A model generated the notes under the pieces. The model worked only from the letters and a program-made list of their open reading frames with translations, searched no databases and had not been told where the DNA came from. A program made the position numbers and the translations under genes. 34,630 nucleotides of DNA from Polaromonas sp. (lineage in GTDB: Bacteria > Pseudomonadota > Gammaproteobacteria > Burkholderiales > Burkholderiaceae_C), in the NCBI RefSeq assembly GCF_013817205.1, contig NZ_JACDDD010000038.1:1-34630 (forward strand). Direction: 5' to 3'. Positions 24,744 through 32,017 of the stretch are shown piece after piece. How positions within the stretch are numbered: position 1 is the first letter of the stretch; each line of letters starts with the position of its first letter.

Positions 24744-25730
24744 CTACTTCAACCAGCCACGCTTCCTGAAATACCACATTGGCACCACCGCACTGGCTGC
24801 CATCAGCAGCAAGGCATACGGATAACCCAGGGCCCAGTCCAGTTCGGGCATGAGCTCGAAGTTCATGCCATACACGCTGGCGATCAGCGTGGGCGGCAGC
24901 AGGGCCACACTGGCCACCGAAAAGATCTTGATGATCTTGTTCTGGTTGATGTTGATGAAACCCACCGTGGCGTCCATCAGGAAGTTGATCTTGTCGAAAA
25001 GAAACGCCGTGTGCGAGTCCAGCGAGTCGATGTCGCGCAAAATCTGGCGTGCTTCCTCGAATTGCTCGGCATTGAGCATCTTGCTGCGCATCATGAAACT
25101 CACGGCGCGGCGCGTGTCCATCACGTTGCGGCGAATGCGCCCGCTCAAGTCTTCGTGGCGGGCAATGGCGCCCAGCACCTCGCCGGCCATCACGTCGGTC
25201 ACATCCCCCGACAGCACCTTGGTACTGACCTTTTCGAGGTCGATGTAAATGCCTTCAAGGGTATCTGCTGAGTATTCGGCGTCGGCGTCGAACAGCTTGA
25301 GCAGCACTTCCTTGGCGTCTTCGATCAGCCCCGGCGCGCGGCGCGCCCGCATGCGGAGCAGGCGGAACACCGGCACGTCCTCGTCGTGAATCGAAAACAG
25401 CACACCCTTGCTCTTGAGGTTGTCATTGACCAGGTTCAGGATGAAGGCCACCCGCACGGTGCGCGGCTCTTCGTCGTCGGCAATCAGGAAGTCCGAGCGG
25501 ATGTGCAGCTCGCCGTTGTCTTCTTCGTAAAAACGCGCGGACTCCTCAATGTCCTCGTCCATCACGTCTTCGGGAATCGACAGGCCGTAATACTGCTTGA
25601 TCCAGCGCTTTTCCTCGAGGGTGGGCGACTCCAGGTCCACCCAGATGGGATGGAAGCGGGAGAGTTCCTCGAGCGATTCGATCTCTTCCTGGAACAGGCG
25701 CCCGTTGGCGAGCGTGAAGATATTGAGCAT
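24744..25730 (-). CDS. corA: CorA-family magnesium/cobalt transporter
   Basis: From the ATG at 25730 (GGGAG Shine-Dalgarno sequence) the product is 328 residues. The long acidic cytoplasmic N-terminal domain (1-265) leads to two C-terminal membrane helices. The selectivity motif YGMN is at about 287-290, followed by FELMPEL, the usual GMN-x-x-x-MPEL of CorA channels. A basic tail (YFRKRGWLK) completes it. It forms an inner-membrane pentamer that imports Mg2+ (also Co2+, Ni2+). A possible 170-base leader precedes it (see separate entry). It is convergent with metH, with 48 bases between. Confidence 0.95.
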   Translation of the reverse strand: MLNIFTLANGRLFQEEIESLEELSRFHPIWVDLESPTLEEKRWIKQYYGLSIPEDVMDEDIEESARFYEEDNGELHIRSDFLIADDEEPRTVRVAFILNLVNDNLKSKGVLFSIHDEDVPVFRLLRMRARRAPGLIEDAKEVLLKLFDADAEYSADTLEGIYIDLEKVSTKVLSGDVTDVMAGEVLGAIARHEDLSGRIRRNVMDTRRAVSFMMRSKMLNAEQFEEARQILRDIDSLDSHTAFLFDKINFLMDATVGFININQNKIIKIFSVASVALLPPTLIASVYGMNFELMPELDWALGYPYALLLMAASAVVPMWYFRKRGWLK

Positions 25731-25915
25731 GACTGGCTCCCAATCGGTTTGGGGGCGCCGACACCCCACATCGATTGGCGGGCGTCGGCGGGGTTGTGGA
25801 TGGTGGCATCGCTTTCAACCCCGGGGACGACTTCTGGCGTCAGTCTGCGGTGCTGAAAGCTAGCGACTGGGGCTGCTTTCCAAGGATTTCTCCGTAATGA
25901 TTAGCGGGGATTATG
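25731..25915 (-). promoter_or_regulatory. Candidate corA promoter and long 5' leader
   Basis: A CATAAT -10-like box on the minus strand (25910-25915) would start transcription near 25903, leaving a leader of about 170 bases. The leader contains GC-rich inverted segments and an overlapping short frame starting at 25809 whose first codons read MPPSTTPPTP. I cannot match a known riboswitch. Promoter position is tentative. Confidence 0.35.
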
Positions 25916-25947
25916 ACACTTCAACCCCCGAGCGACCATCGCCGGTT

Positions 25948-27162
25948 CTACATGAAAAAATCGATCAGCTCGGCCTTTTTTGCATAGGCGTCCTGCTCGC
26001 CCAGGGCCATCAGCGCCTTGATAAAACCGTGCTCAAACAACAGGTAGCTTGCCAGGGCTGCGCCACCCGGGCTGCCATGCCCGCCCAGCGCCCCCAGTCC
26101 TGCCAGCGCGTTGTAGGTGGCGGCAGGCAACTCGCTGGCATGGGCCTGTGCCAGTGCGTCCAGCGACTGCGTCGGTGCAATCGCCAGCACCTCGATAGGA
26201 CGATAAGGCATGACCGCCGCGATTTCGCGCGGCATCTGGCGCAGGGTCTTGCTCACGCGCTGGGCCTGCTCCACGTCGGCCCGCAGGGTGTCCTGAAAAA
26301 CGCTGGCCAGCGCATGGCCGGCAATCGCCCCCAGGGTGGGCCGTGCGGCGATGGCTGGCGTGGCTGCGCCCGTCAGACCTGCGCGTTCCGGTTGCCCCAC
26401 ACCAATCACCAGCACCTTGCCGGCGCCCAGCCGCAATGCGGGTGACAGCGGCGAGCTTTGGCGCATCGAGCCGTCGCCAAAAAACTCGCGGTGATCGTCC
26501 ACCCACAAAGGCGTCGATGGGAACAGAAAAGGAATGGCGCTGGAGGCCATGAGATGTTCGATGGTGATGGGCTGAAACTCGGCCCGCCGCCCGGGCCGGT
26601 TCCACGAGTCATCATCGGTGCAGCGCGCCGTCTGGCAAAAAGTCCAATGCACGCCGCTGGTGTAGCTTGATGCGGTCACGGCCAGTGCCAGGAGGGTTTT
26701 TTCCTGCAGCGCCCGGTCGATGTTGGCCAGCGAGATCACACGGTGCAAGGTGTCCACCAGCGGCGTGTTGTTCAAAAAAGCCTGTTGCTTGCGGACATGC
26801 TGCGACAGAAACAGGGCAGCAGCAATGCGGCTGGACCGTATCCACCCCGGTACCTTGAGTTGGTAGACCTGTGTTGACCGCAGGGTTGTCCAGAAGTCGG
26901 CCAGCTGCTCAAACGCGGCCAGGCCTTCCGTGGCCCGGCTGGCGAGGTATGAGGCATTAAGCGCTCCGGCGGAAGTGCCGACCAGGATTTTGAACGGAAA
27001 CGGTTGCTTTGCAGCGCCGTCCTGTCGCGCCAGCATGCGGGCCAGCGCTCGCAGCACGCCAGCCTGGTAGGCCGTGCGCGCACCCCCGCCCATGAGCACG
27101 AGGGCATTGCGCTCTTCATCGGGTCGGGTCAGACCATACGAAATGATTGTTTCAAGTGACAT
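25948..27162 (-). CDS. Patatin-like phospholipase
   Basis: From the ATG at 27162 the product is 404 residues with a full patatin catalytic core. It has the oxyanion glycine loop LMGGGARTAYQAG (23-35), nucleophile Ser64 in GTSAG, and the dyad Asp230 in FFGDGSMRQ. The serine-aspartate dyad predicts lipid acyl hydrolase activity on membrane phospholipids or another ester. No signal peptide is present at this start. The frame is open 70 codons further upstream with other ATGs (for example at 27225) and no strong Shine-Dalgarno sequence at any of them, so the start is uncertain. It is upstream of corA on the same strand with a 217-base gap. Confidence 0.88.
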   Translation of the reverse strand: MSLETIISYGLTRPDEERNALVLMGGGARTAYQAGVLRALARMLARQDGAAKQPFPFKILVGTSAGALNASYLASRATEGLAAFEQLADFWTTLRSTQVYQLKVPGWIRSSRIAAALFLSQHVRKQQAFLNNTPLVDTLHRVISLANIDRALQEKTLLALAVTASSYTSGVHWTFCQTARCTDDDSWNRPGRRAEFQPITIEHLMASSAIPFLFPSTPLWVDDHREFFGDGSMRQSSPLSPALRLGAGKVLVIGVGQPERAGLTGAATPAIAARPTLGAIAGHALASVFQDTLRADVEQAQRVSKTLRQMPREIAAVMPYRPIEVLAIAPTQSLDALAQAHASELPAATYNALAGLGALGGHGSPGGAALASYLLFEHGFIKALMALGEQDAYAKKAELIDFFM

Positions 27163-27617
27163 CGGGTAGGTACAAGTTACCACGGCCCCGCAGATGGCGC
27201 GGGTGGCGAAATCCCGCAACTTCATTTGACGGCGCATGGGCTGCATCCAGGCCGAGTAAAGCCGGCAAAGGCGCTGAAGCCGGTGTGCTGGAGGTGATCG
27301 ACAAGACCCGGCGTCTGGAGCAACTGGCGGGTTCCATCCGCGGCTGGACAGGAACCTGACACCATTGACCACGGTTTGGGGTTGGGGGGCTTGTTCGCGT
27401 CATTGCCGAAAAGGCATACAAATCAAGGCCTTTCGAAAGTCCTTCTATCTGCGCAGCGAGATTTTCACATCGTTTCATTTTTTGCTGCAATGCACGATTG
27501 CGTTTGCCTGACTTCGGGCGCATAGTGAAACCAAGAGAGTTGTCCGTCCGCCGCCACGCCAGCACTGGCAAAGCGGTGTTTTTAACCCTCATCCAGCCAT
27601 GGAAAAGGAGTCTCTTT
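27163..27617. other. 455-base intergenic region between the patatin gene and hpf
   Basis: Divergent promoter region with no gene I can support. A minus-strand frame (27152-27592) overlaps the patatin N-terminus and is doubtful. TTGCTGCAATGCA at 27482-27494 partly resembles TGCTGCAnTGCAGCA-type sites associated with polyhydroxybutyrate regulation. The AAGGAG before hpf is at 27605-27610. rpoN, which often precedes hpf, is not here. Confidence 0.5.
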
Positions 27618-27947
27618 ATGAATTTGACGATCAGCGGCCACCATCTTGAAGTTACCCCCGCCCTGCGCGGCTATGTGACCAGCAAGATGGACAGGATCAC
27701 CCGGCATTTCGACCAGGTGGTCGATGTCAAAGTCCTGTTGACCATCGACAACATGAAGGAAAAGGAACGACGCCAGCGGGCTGAATGCAATGTTCACGTC
27801 AAGGGGCGCGACCTGTTTGCCGAAAGCTCGCATGCTGATCTGTATGCTGCGGTCGATGAACTGACCGACAAGCTGGACCGCCAGGTCGGTCGTTACAAGA
27901 CCAAAACCCGGGACCACCACCACGTTGCCGCCAAGCGCCAGGCCTGA
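27618..27947 (+). CDS. hpf: Ribosome hibernation-promoting factor (HPF/RaiA family, short form)
   Basis: From the ATG at 27618, with an ideal AAGGAG Shine-Dalgarno sequence, the product is 109 residues, the short HPF class without the C-terminal dimerisation domain. Family features are [20 protein letters not shown] (1-20), [31 protein letters not shown] and [21 protein letters not shown], with the basic tail [16 protein letters not shown] that contacts rRNA. It binds the 30S decoding centre in stationary phase and helps form inactive ribosomes. A strong terminator follows, separating it from ptsN. Confidence 0.95.
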   Translation: MNLTISGHHLEVTPALRGYVTSKMDRITRHFDQVVDVKVLLTIDNMKEKERRQRAECNVHVKGRDLFAESSHADLYAAVDELTDKLDRQVGRYKTKTRDHHHVAAKRQA

Positions 27948-27999
27948 AGGCCTTGGCGTCAGCCGCCGAGGCGGCAGGGGCTGAGAGACCCCGCAGCAG

Positions 28000-28027
28000 G
28001 CCGCCTGTGCCCTCAGGCGGCTTTTTT
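28000..28027 (+). terminator. Rho-independent terminator after hpf
   Basis: GCCGCCTG (28000-28007), six-base loop, CAGGCGGC (28014-28021), then T6. A smaller GGGG-CTGAGAGA-CCCC hairpin lies just upstream in the same 3' region. Confidence 0.93.
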
Positions 28028-28086
28028 ATGCGCCGGATGGTATCGATGCTTATGAAAGTGCATAATTCGGCGACTAAAAGATCGTT

Positions 28087-28560
28087 ATGAACCGTCTTTC
28101 GCAAATTTTGCCTTCTACCCAGGTGCTGGTGCGTGTTGAAGCCACCAGCAAAAAGCGTGCTTTTGAGGAAGCCGGCTTGCTGTTTGAAAATCAGCACGGT
28201 CTGAACCGCGCCCTGATCACCGACAGCCTGTTCGCCCGTGAGCGTCTCGGCTCCACCGGCCTGGGCCACGGCGTGGCGATTCCCCACGGCCGGATCAAGG
28301 GGTTGAAGGCGCCGATGGCGGCGGTGTTCCAGTTGCACGCGCCTATCGGTTTCGATGCGCCCGACGAGCAAGCCGTCGGCCTGCTGATTTTCCTGCTGGT
28401 GCCGGAGGCGGCAACTCAGAAACACCTGGAAATCCTCTCCGAGATTGCCGAGCTTCTCAGCGACAGCGCCCTGCGTGAGCAGCTCAAGGCCAGCACCGAC
28501 GCAGCGGCCCTGCACCAGTTGATCGCCTCCTGGCAGTCCAGCCACGCTGTCACTCCTTAA
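28087..28560 (+). CDS. ptsN: Nitrogen-regulatory PTS protein EIIA(Ntr)
   Basis: The 157-residue product is a PTS EIIA type-2 domain. The phosphorylated histidine is H67 in GLGHGVAIPHGRI. Other family features are RAFEEAGLLFENQHGL, SLFARERLGSTG (48-59) and FLLVPEAATQKHLEILSEIAE. It receives phosphate from HPr-type Npr and regulates potassium uptake, nitrogen and carbon metabolism; it does not transport sugar. TAAAAG lies exactly six bases before the ATG and no Shine-Dalgarno sequence is evident, suggesting a leaderless transcript separate from hpf. hprK follows after 45 bases, the usual betaproteobacterial pairing. Confidence 0.95.
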   Translation: MNRLSQILPSTQVLVRVEATSKKRAFEEAGLLFENQHGLNRALITDSLFARERLGSTGLGHGVAIPHGRIKGLKAPMAAVFQLHAPIGFDAPDEQAVGLLIFLLVPEAATQKHLEILSEIAELLSDSALREQLKASTDAAALHQLIASWQSSHAVTP

Positions 28561-28605
28561 CCTCATGACCCCGGTTGTTCGCGCAGGCGCCAGAGGGGTC
28601 CGGTC

Positions 28606-29556
28606 ATGAAACCCACCGTCGTCAGCGCTGATGTGCTGTTCGAGGACCACCGCGCTGCCCTCAAGTGGGAGTGGGTGGCCGGCCTCGGCGCTTCAGAGCG
28701 GCGTTTCGACGAAGTGGCGGTGCGTGCCGCCCGCTCCGGCGCCGATCTGGTCGGTTACCTCAACTACATCCATCCCTACCGCGTGCAATTGCTGGGTGAG
28801 CGTGAAGTCGCCTACCTGAGCAACGGCAACCCCGAAGACTGCGCGCGCCGCATCGCACGCATCGTCACGCTGGAGCCGCCGGTGCTGATCATTGCCGACG
28901 GCCAGGTCGCCCCCGACACCTTGCTGTCGATGTGTGAACGCGCACAGATCCCGATGTTTGCGACGCAGGAGTCGGCGGCGTTTGTGATCGACGTGTTGCG
29001 GGCCTACCTGTCCAAACATTTTGCCGACCGCACCTCGATGCACGGCGTTTTCATGGACATTCTGGGTGTGGGCCTGATGATCACCGGCGAATCCGGGCTG
29101 GGCAAAAGCGAGCTGGGCCTGGAGCTGATCTCGCGCGGCCATGGTCTGGTTGCCGATGACGCGGTGGATTTGTACCGCATCAACCAGACCACCATCGAGG
29201 GCCGCTGTCCAGAACTGCTGCAAAACCTGCTGGAGGTGCGCGGCATCGGCCTGCTCGACATCAAGGCAATTTTTGGCGAGACCGCCGTTCGGCGGAAGAT
29301 GCGGCTCAAGCTGATCGTGCATCTGGTCCGCCGCGAGACACTGGAGCGCGAGTACGAACGAATCCCCTATGAGCCGCTGACGCAGGATGTATTGGGCATC
29401 CCGGTGCGCAAGGTGGTGATCCAGGTGGTGGCTGGCCGCAATATCGCGGTGCTGGTGGAAGCGGCGGTGCGCAATGTCATCCTGCAGCTGCGCGGCATCG
29501 ACACCTACCAGGAATTTGTCGAGCGGCATCGCCAGGCCATGGAGCGTGGCGGGTAG
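28606..29556 (+). CDS. hprK: HPr kinase/phosphorylase
   Basis: The 316-residue product has the N-terminal HprK domain (1-130), the catalytic His146 (SMHGVF) and the P-loop GESGLGKSE (161-169). The [11 protein letters not shown] segment follows. The family signature with Glu and Arg ([20 protein letters not shown], about 211-230) completes the active site. It phosphorylates and dephosphorylates HPr on serine. In proteobacteria it is encoded with ptsN and probably links phosphotransfer to metabolic state rather than catabolite repression as in Bacillus. Its substrate HPr (ptsH) is not in the window. The downstream region is unusually rich in hairpins. Confidence 0.96.
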   Translation: MKPTVVSADVLFEDHRAALKWEWVAGLGASERRFDEVAVRAARSGADLVGYLNYIHPYRVQLLGEREVAYLSNGNPEDCARRIARIVTLEPPVLIIADGQVAPDTLLSMCERAQIPMFATQESAAFVIDVLRAYLSKHFADRTSMHGVFMDILGVGLMITGESGLGKSELGLELISRGHGLVADDAVDLYRINQTTIEGRCPELLQNLLEVRGIGLLDIKAIFGETAVRRKMRLKLIVHLVRRETLEREYERIPYEPLTQDVLGIPVRKVVIQVVAGRNIAVLVEAAVRNVILQLRGIDTYQEFVERHRQAMERGG

Positions 29557-29560
29557 GTAG

Positions 29561-29760
29561 AGCCCCCACGTTCGCTCACTGTGTAGCTCCCGAGGCCTTG
29601 CAGGCCGCGGCTCGCGAGACGCTTCGCCTCTGTCACCTGTCCAAAGCTGCTCAAGCAGCTTTGGAGCCACAGGCTCCAGCCCCTCGGGGCCGCGCTGCAC
29701 CTGCGGTCCGGCAGAGCCGGACCCTCGGCCCCGGCTTGAAATAAGAGCAGTCCTCCAGGA
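29561..29760. repeat. Hairpin-dense intergenic block after hprK
   Basis: Perfect inverted repeats follow one another: CCAAAGCTGC-TCAA-GCAGCTTTGG (29641-29664), GGAGCC-ACA-GGCTCC (29663-29677) and GTCCGGC-AGA-GCCGGAC (29706-29722). The first bases, AGCCCCCACG with nearby CACTG, resemble the reverse complement of the repeat at 32701-32753. No gene is present. Confidence 0.6.
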
Positions 29761-29785
29761 GGGTGTCCTTGACCAGCTGATTGCT

Positions 29786-29841
29786 ATGCTATTTATAGCT
29801 ATCGATGCAAGTCAGTCAAGGGCTGGAGGCCATTTTCTCTT
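29786..29841 (+). repeat. Dispersed intergenic repeat family 1, copy 7
   Basis: Plus-orientation copy: TGCTATTTATAGCTATCGAT, then GCAAGTCAGTCAAGGGCTGG, then AGGCC and TTTT. It ends just before the fur stop, between the convergent hprK and fur genes. Confidence 0.85.
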
Positions 29842-29847
29842 GAAAAA

Positions 29848-30300
29848 TCAGGCGTGATGATGCCGCACCGGGGTGGCGCTGCGGTTGGGGCACTTGTCCT
29901 TGGTGCAGTTCGCGTACATCGACAGCGAGTGGTCGGCAATTGCAAACCCCTTGGCCTTGGCGACCGCATGCTGGCGCTTTTCGATTTCGGCGTCGTAAAA
30001 CTCCTCAACCTTGCCGCAATCAAGGCACACCAGGTGGTCATGGTGTTGGCCCTCGTTGATTTCATACACCGCCTTGCCGGACTCGAAGTTGCTGCGATTG
30101 AGCAGCCCCGCCTGTTCGAATTGGGTCAAGACGCGGTAAACCGTGGCCAGCCCGATATCCGAGCGGTCCTCCAGCAGCACCCGGAAAACATCTTCTGCCG
30201 TCATGTGGCGCTGCTTGCCCGTTTGGAAAATTTCAAGGATCTTCAGACGGGGCAGGGTCGCTTTCAGGCCGGTGTTTTTGAGTTCATCAATGTTGCTCAT
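29848..30300 (-). CDS. fur: Ferric uptake regulator Fur
   Basis: The 150-residue product has the N-terminal winged helix (9-80: [40 protein letters not shown]) and the metal-binding dimerisation domain. Metal ligands are visible: the HHDH cluster (86-89), Cys92 and Cys95 in CLDC, and Cys132 and Cys137 in CTKDKC. Iron-loaded Fur represses iron uptake genes. It is divergent from bamE, an arrangement conserved in many beta- and gammaproteobacteria. The intergenic region here is lengthened by a mobile-element-like insertion starting 48 bases upstream of the fur start, close enough to affect the fur promoter. I see no clear Fur box there. Confidence 0.97.
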   Translation of the reverse strand: MSNIDELKNTGLKATLPRLKILEIFQTGKQRHMTAEDVFRVLLEDRSDIGLATVYRVLTQFEQAGLLNRSNFESGKAVYEINEGQHHDHLVCLDCGKVEEFYDAEIEKRQHAVAKAKGFAIADHSLSMYANCTKDKCPNRSATPVRHHHA

Positions 30301-30347
30301 GGCGGTATTCCGGGGATAGGTGGCAAAACGGGGCCAATCCAGGCTCT

Positions 30348-30510
30348 AGGAGCCTGTCGGACTTGAATCGTCGGCTGCAAATCGACCGCAGCGGTTCATT
30401 TTTCACCGTCTTTTTGTCCCATAGCTGGGCTATGGGCCGGCAAATCCGGCAAAAACTGTCCTCACTGGGGCCGATTTTCGCTTTCGACGCCTCAAGTCCG
30501 ACAGGCTCCT
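30348..30510. mobile_element. 163-bp MITE-like element with terminal inverted repeats
   Basis: The left end AGGAGCCTGTCGGACTTGA (from 30348) and the right end (to 30510) are perfect inverted complements over 19 bases and match at 24 of 26 when extended. The interior holds CCCATAGC-TGG-GCTATGGG and GCCGGCAAATCCGGC but no gene. No perfect target duplication is visible: AGGCTCT lies to the left and AGGCCCT to the right, imperfect and offset. It sits between the divergent fur and bamE genes. Transposition would need a transposase supplied elsewhere. Confidence 0.8.
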
Positions 30511-30564
30511 GAGGCCCTGGCCAGCGGGGGCTGGCGGGAGCCCTGAGGGTACACACCCTGCCGC

Positions 30565-30570
30565 TACAAT
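30565..30570 (+). promoter_or_regulatory. Candidate bamE -10 box
   Basis: TACAAT lies 28 bases before the bamE start, giving a leader of about 22 bases. No convincing -35 element is seen; the region upstream is the edge of the MITE-like element. Confidence 0.4.
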
Positions 30571-30598
30571 GATCAATCATATCGCTACACCTCAACCC

Positions 30599-31180
30599 AT
30601 GTCTGCAAAAAATCGTCACGGCACCCGAATCGCTCTAACCGTCCTGGCGTGTGTGGTGCTCAGCGCCTGCAGCAGCATGAAGAGCATGACCAGCGGGCTC
30701 AGCGACAGCAAGGTCAATCCGGTCAACTGGATCACGCCCTACAAGGTAGAGATCGTCCAGGGCAATTTCGTGTCCAGGGAGCAGGTCGAACTGCTCAAGC
30801 CCGGCATGCCACGCGCGCAGGTGCGTGAGGTGTTAGGCACGCCGCTGCTGGCCAGCGTGTTCCACGCTGACCGCTGGGACTATGTCTTTACCCTGAAGCG
30901 GCAAAACGCCGAGCCCCAAGCGCTCAAGCTGACGGTGTTTTTCAAAAATGATGTGCTGGAGCGGTTTGAAGGCGACGCCATGCCCAGCGAGACGGAATTT
31001 GTCTCCAAGCTCGACTCTCGCCGCAAACTCGGCAAGGTGCCGGTGCTGGAGCTGAGCGACGAGCAACTCCAGGCCGTCGAGAAAAAGGGGGCGACCTCCA
31101 GCGTGGCGCCCGCCATGCCATCGGCGCCTGCCGCAGCGCCGAGCGGCAGCTACCCGCCTCTGGAAAGCCCGGCACGGTGA
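30599..31180 (+). CDS. bamE: Outer-membrane assembly lipoprotein BamE
   Basis: From the ATG at 30599 the product is 193 residues. A lipoprotein signal peptide ends at LSAC (Cys24). The SmpA/OmlA domain follows at about 50-130: [53 protein letters not shown] and [16 protein letters not shown]. It is a component of the BAM complex that inserts beta-barrel proteins, which would include the Slam-like barrel in this window. A Pro/Ala/Ser-rich C-terminal tail (160-193) extends beyond the E. coli form. The stop overlaps the dapB start (GTGA), so the two are translationally coupled. Confidence 0.95.
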   Translation: MSAKNRHGTRIALTVLACVVLSACSSMKSMTSGLSDSKVNPVNWITPYKVEIVQGNFVSREQVELLKPGMPRAQVREVLGTPLLASVFHADRWDYVFTLKRQNAEPQALKLTVFFKNDVLERFEGDAMPSETEFVSKLDSRRKLGKVPVLELSDEQLQAVEKKGATSSVAPAMPSAPAAAPSGSYPPLESPAR

Positions 31181-32010
31181 GTGCCGTGGCCACCAGCAGC
31201 AGCGCGCCCCATCACCTGATTGCCGTCGCCGGTGCCAGCGGCCGCATGGGCCAGATGCTGGTCGAAGCGCTTCGCGCCAGCGGCGATTGCCGGCTGACCG
31301 GCGCCCTGGATGTGGCCGCGAGTCCCGGGCTGGGCAAAGATGCCGCCGCCTTTCTCGGTCATAGCAGCGGCGTACTTATCACCGCCGACCTGGCAGCCGG
31401 CCTGTCCGGTTCTGAGGTGCTGATTGATTTCACCCGGCCGGAAGGCACCATGGCGCACCTGGCCAAATGCCGCGAACTCGGCGTCAAGATGGTCATCGGC
31501 ACCACCGGATTTTCCGATGCGCAAAAAGCCGAGATCGCCGCGGCCGCCAAAGACATTGCCATCATGATGGCACCCAACATGAGTGTGGGTGTGAACGTGA
31601 CGCTCAAATTGCTGGAGATGGCTGCCAAGGCCATGCCGACCGGCTACGACATTGAAATCATCGAAGCGCACCACCGGCACAAGGTCGATGCACCGTCGGG
31701 CACCGCGCTGAAAATGGGCGAGGTCATTGCCGACGCGCTGGGCCGTGAGCTCAAGGACTGCGCGGTGTACACCCGCGAAGGCATTACCGGCGCACGGGAT
31801 CCTTCGTCCATCGGTTTCGCCACCATCCGCGGCGGCGACATCGTTGGCGACCACACCGTCCTTTTTGCGGGTACGGGCGAACGGATTGAAATCAGCCACA
31901 AGTCCTCCAGCCGGGTGACCTATGCCCAGGGCAGCTTGCGGGCCGCGCGTTTTCTGGCAGGCCAGCGGGCCGGTTTGTTTGACATGTACGACGTGCTCAA
32001 CCTCAAGTGA
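31177..32010 (+). CDS. dapB: 4-hydroxy-tetrahydrodipicolinate reductase
   Basis: The 277-residue product starts with GTG overlapping the bamE stop. The nucleotide-binding loop is [12 protein letters not shown] (about 17-28). The substrate motif [20 protein letters not shown] carries the catalytic histidine and lysine. Further family segments are [28 protein letters not shown] and [23 protein letters not shown]. It reduces the dihydrodipicolinate precursor with NAD(P)H on the way to diaminopimelate and lysine, which feed cell-wall synthesis. Length and motifs are complete. It is followed after seven bases by the TolQ-like gene. Confidence 0.97.
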   Translation: MSAVATSSSAPHHLIAVAGASGRMGQMLVEALRASGDCRLTGALDVAASPGLGKDAAAFLGHSSGVLITADLAAGLSGSEVLIDFTRPEGTMAHLAKCRELGVKMVIGTTGFSDAQKAEIAAAAKDIAIMMAPNMSVGVNVTLKLLEMAAKAMPTGYDIEIIEAHHRHKVDAPSGTALKMGEVIADALGRELKDCAVYTREGITGARDPSSIGFATIRGGDIVGDHTVLFAGTGERIEISHKSSSRVTYAQGSLRAARFLAGQRAGLFDMYDVLNLK

Positions 32011-32017
32011 TCCGCTG

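Noticed and set aside
27152-27592. Minus-strand frame of 146 codons between the patatin gene and hpf
   Set aside because: It overlaps the patatin N-terminus in another frame and has mixed coding character; only the section around 27450-27520 looks weakly protein-like.
27976-27996. CTGAGAGACCCC near the hpf 3' end, resembling the thi-box of a TPP riboswitch
   Set aside because: It is a small GGGG/CCCC hairpin just before a terminator, downstream of hpf; the other conserved TPP blocks are missing and no thiamine gene follows.
30339-30518. Target-site duplication around the MITE-like element
   Set aside because: AGGCTCT and AGGCCCT are similar but not identical and not equally placed at the two ends.
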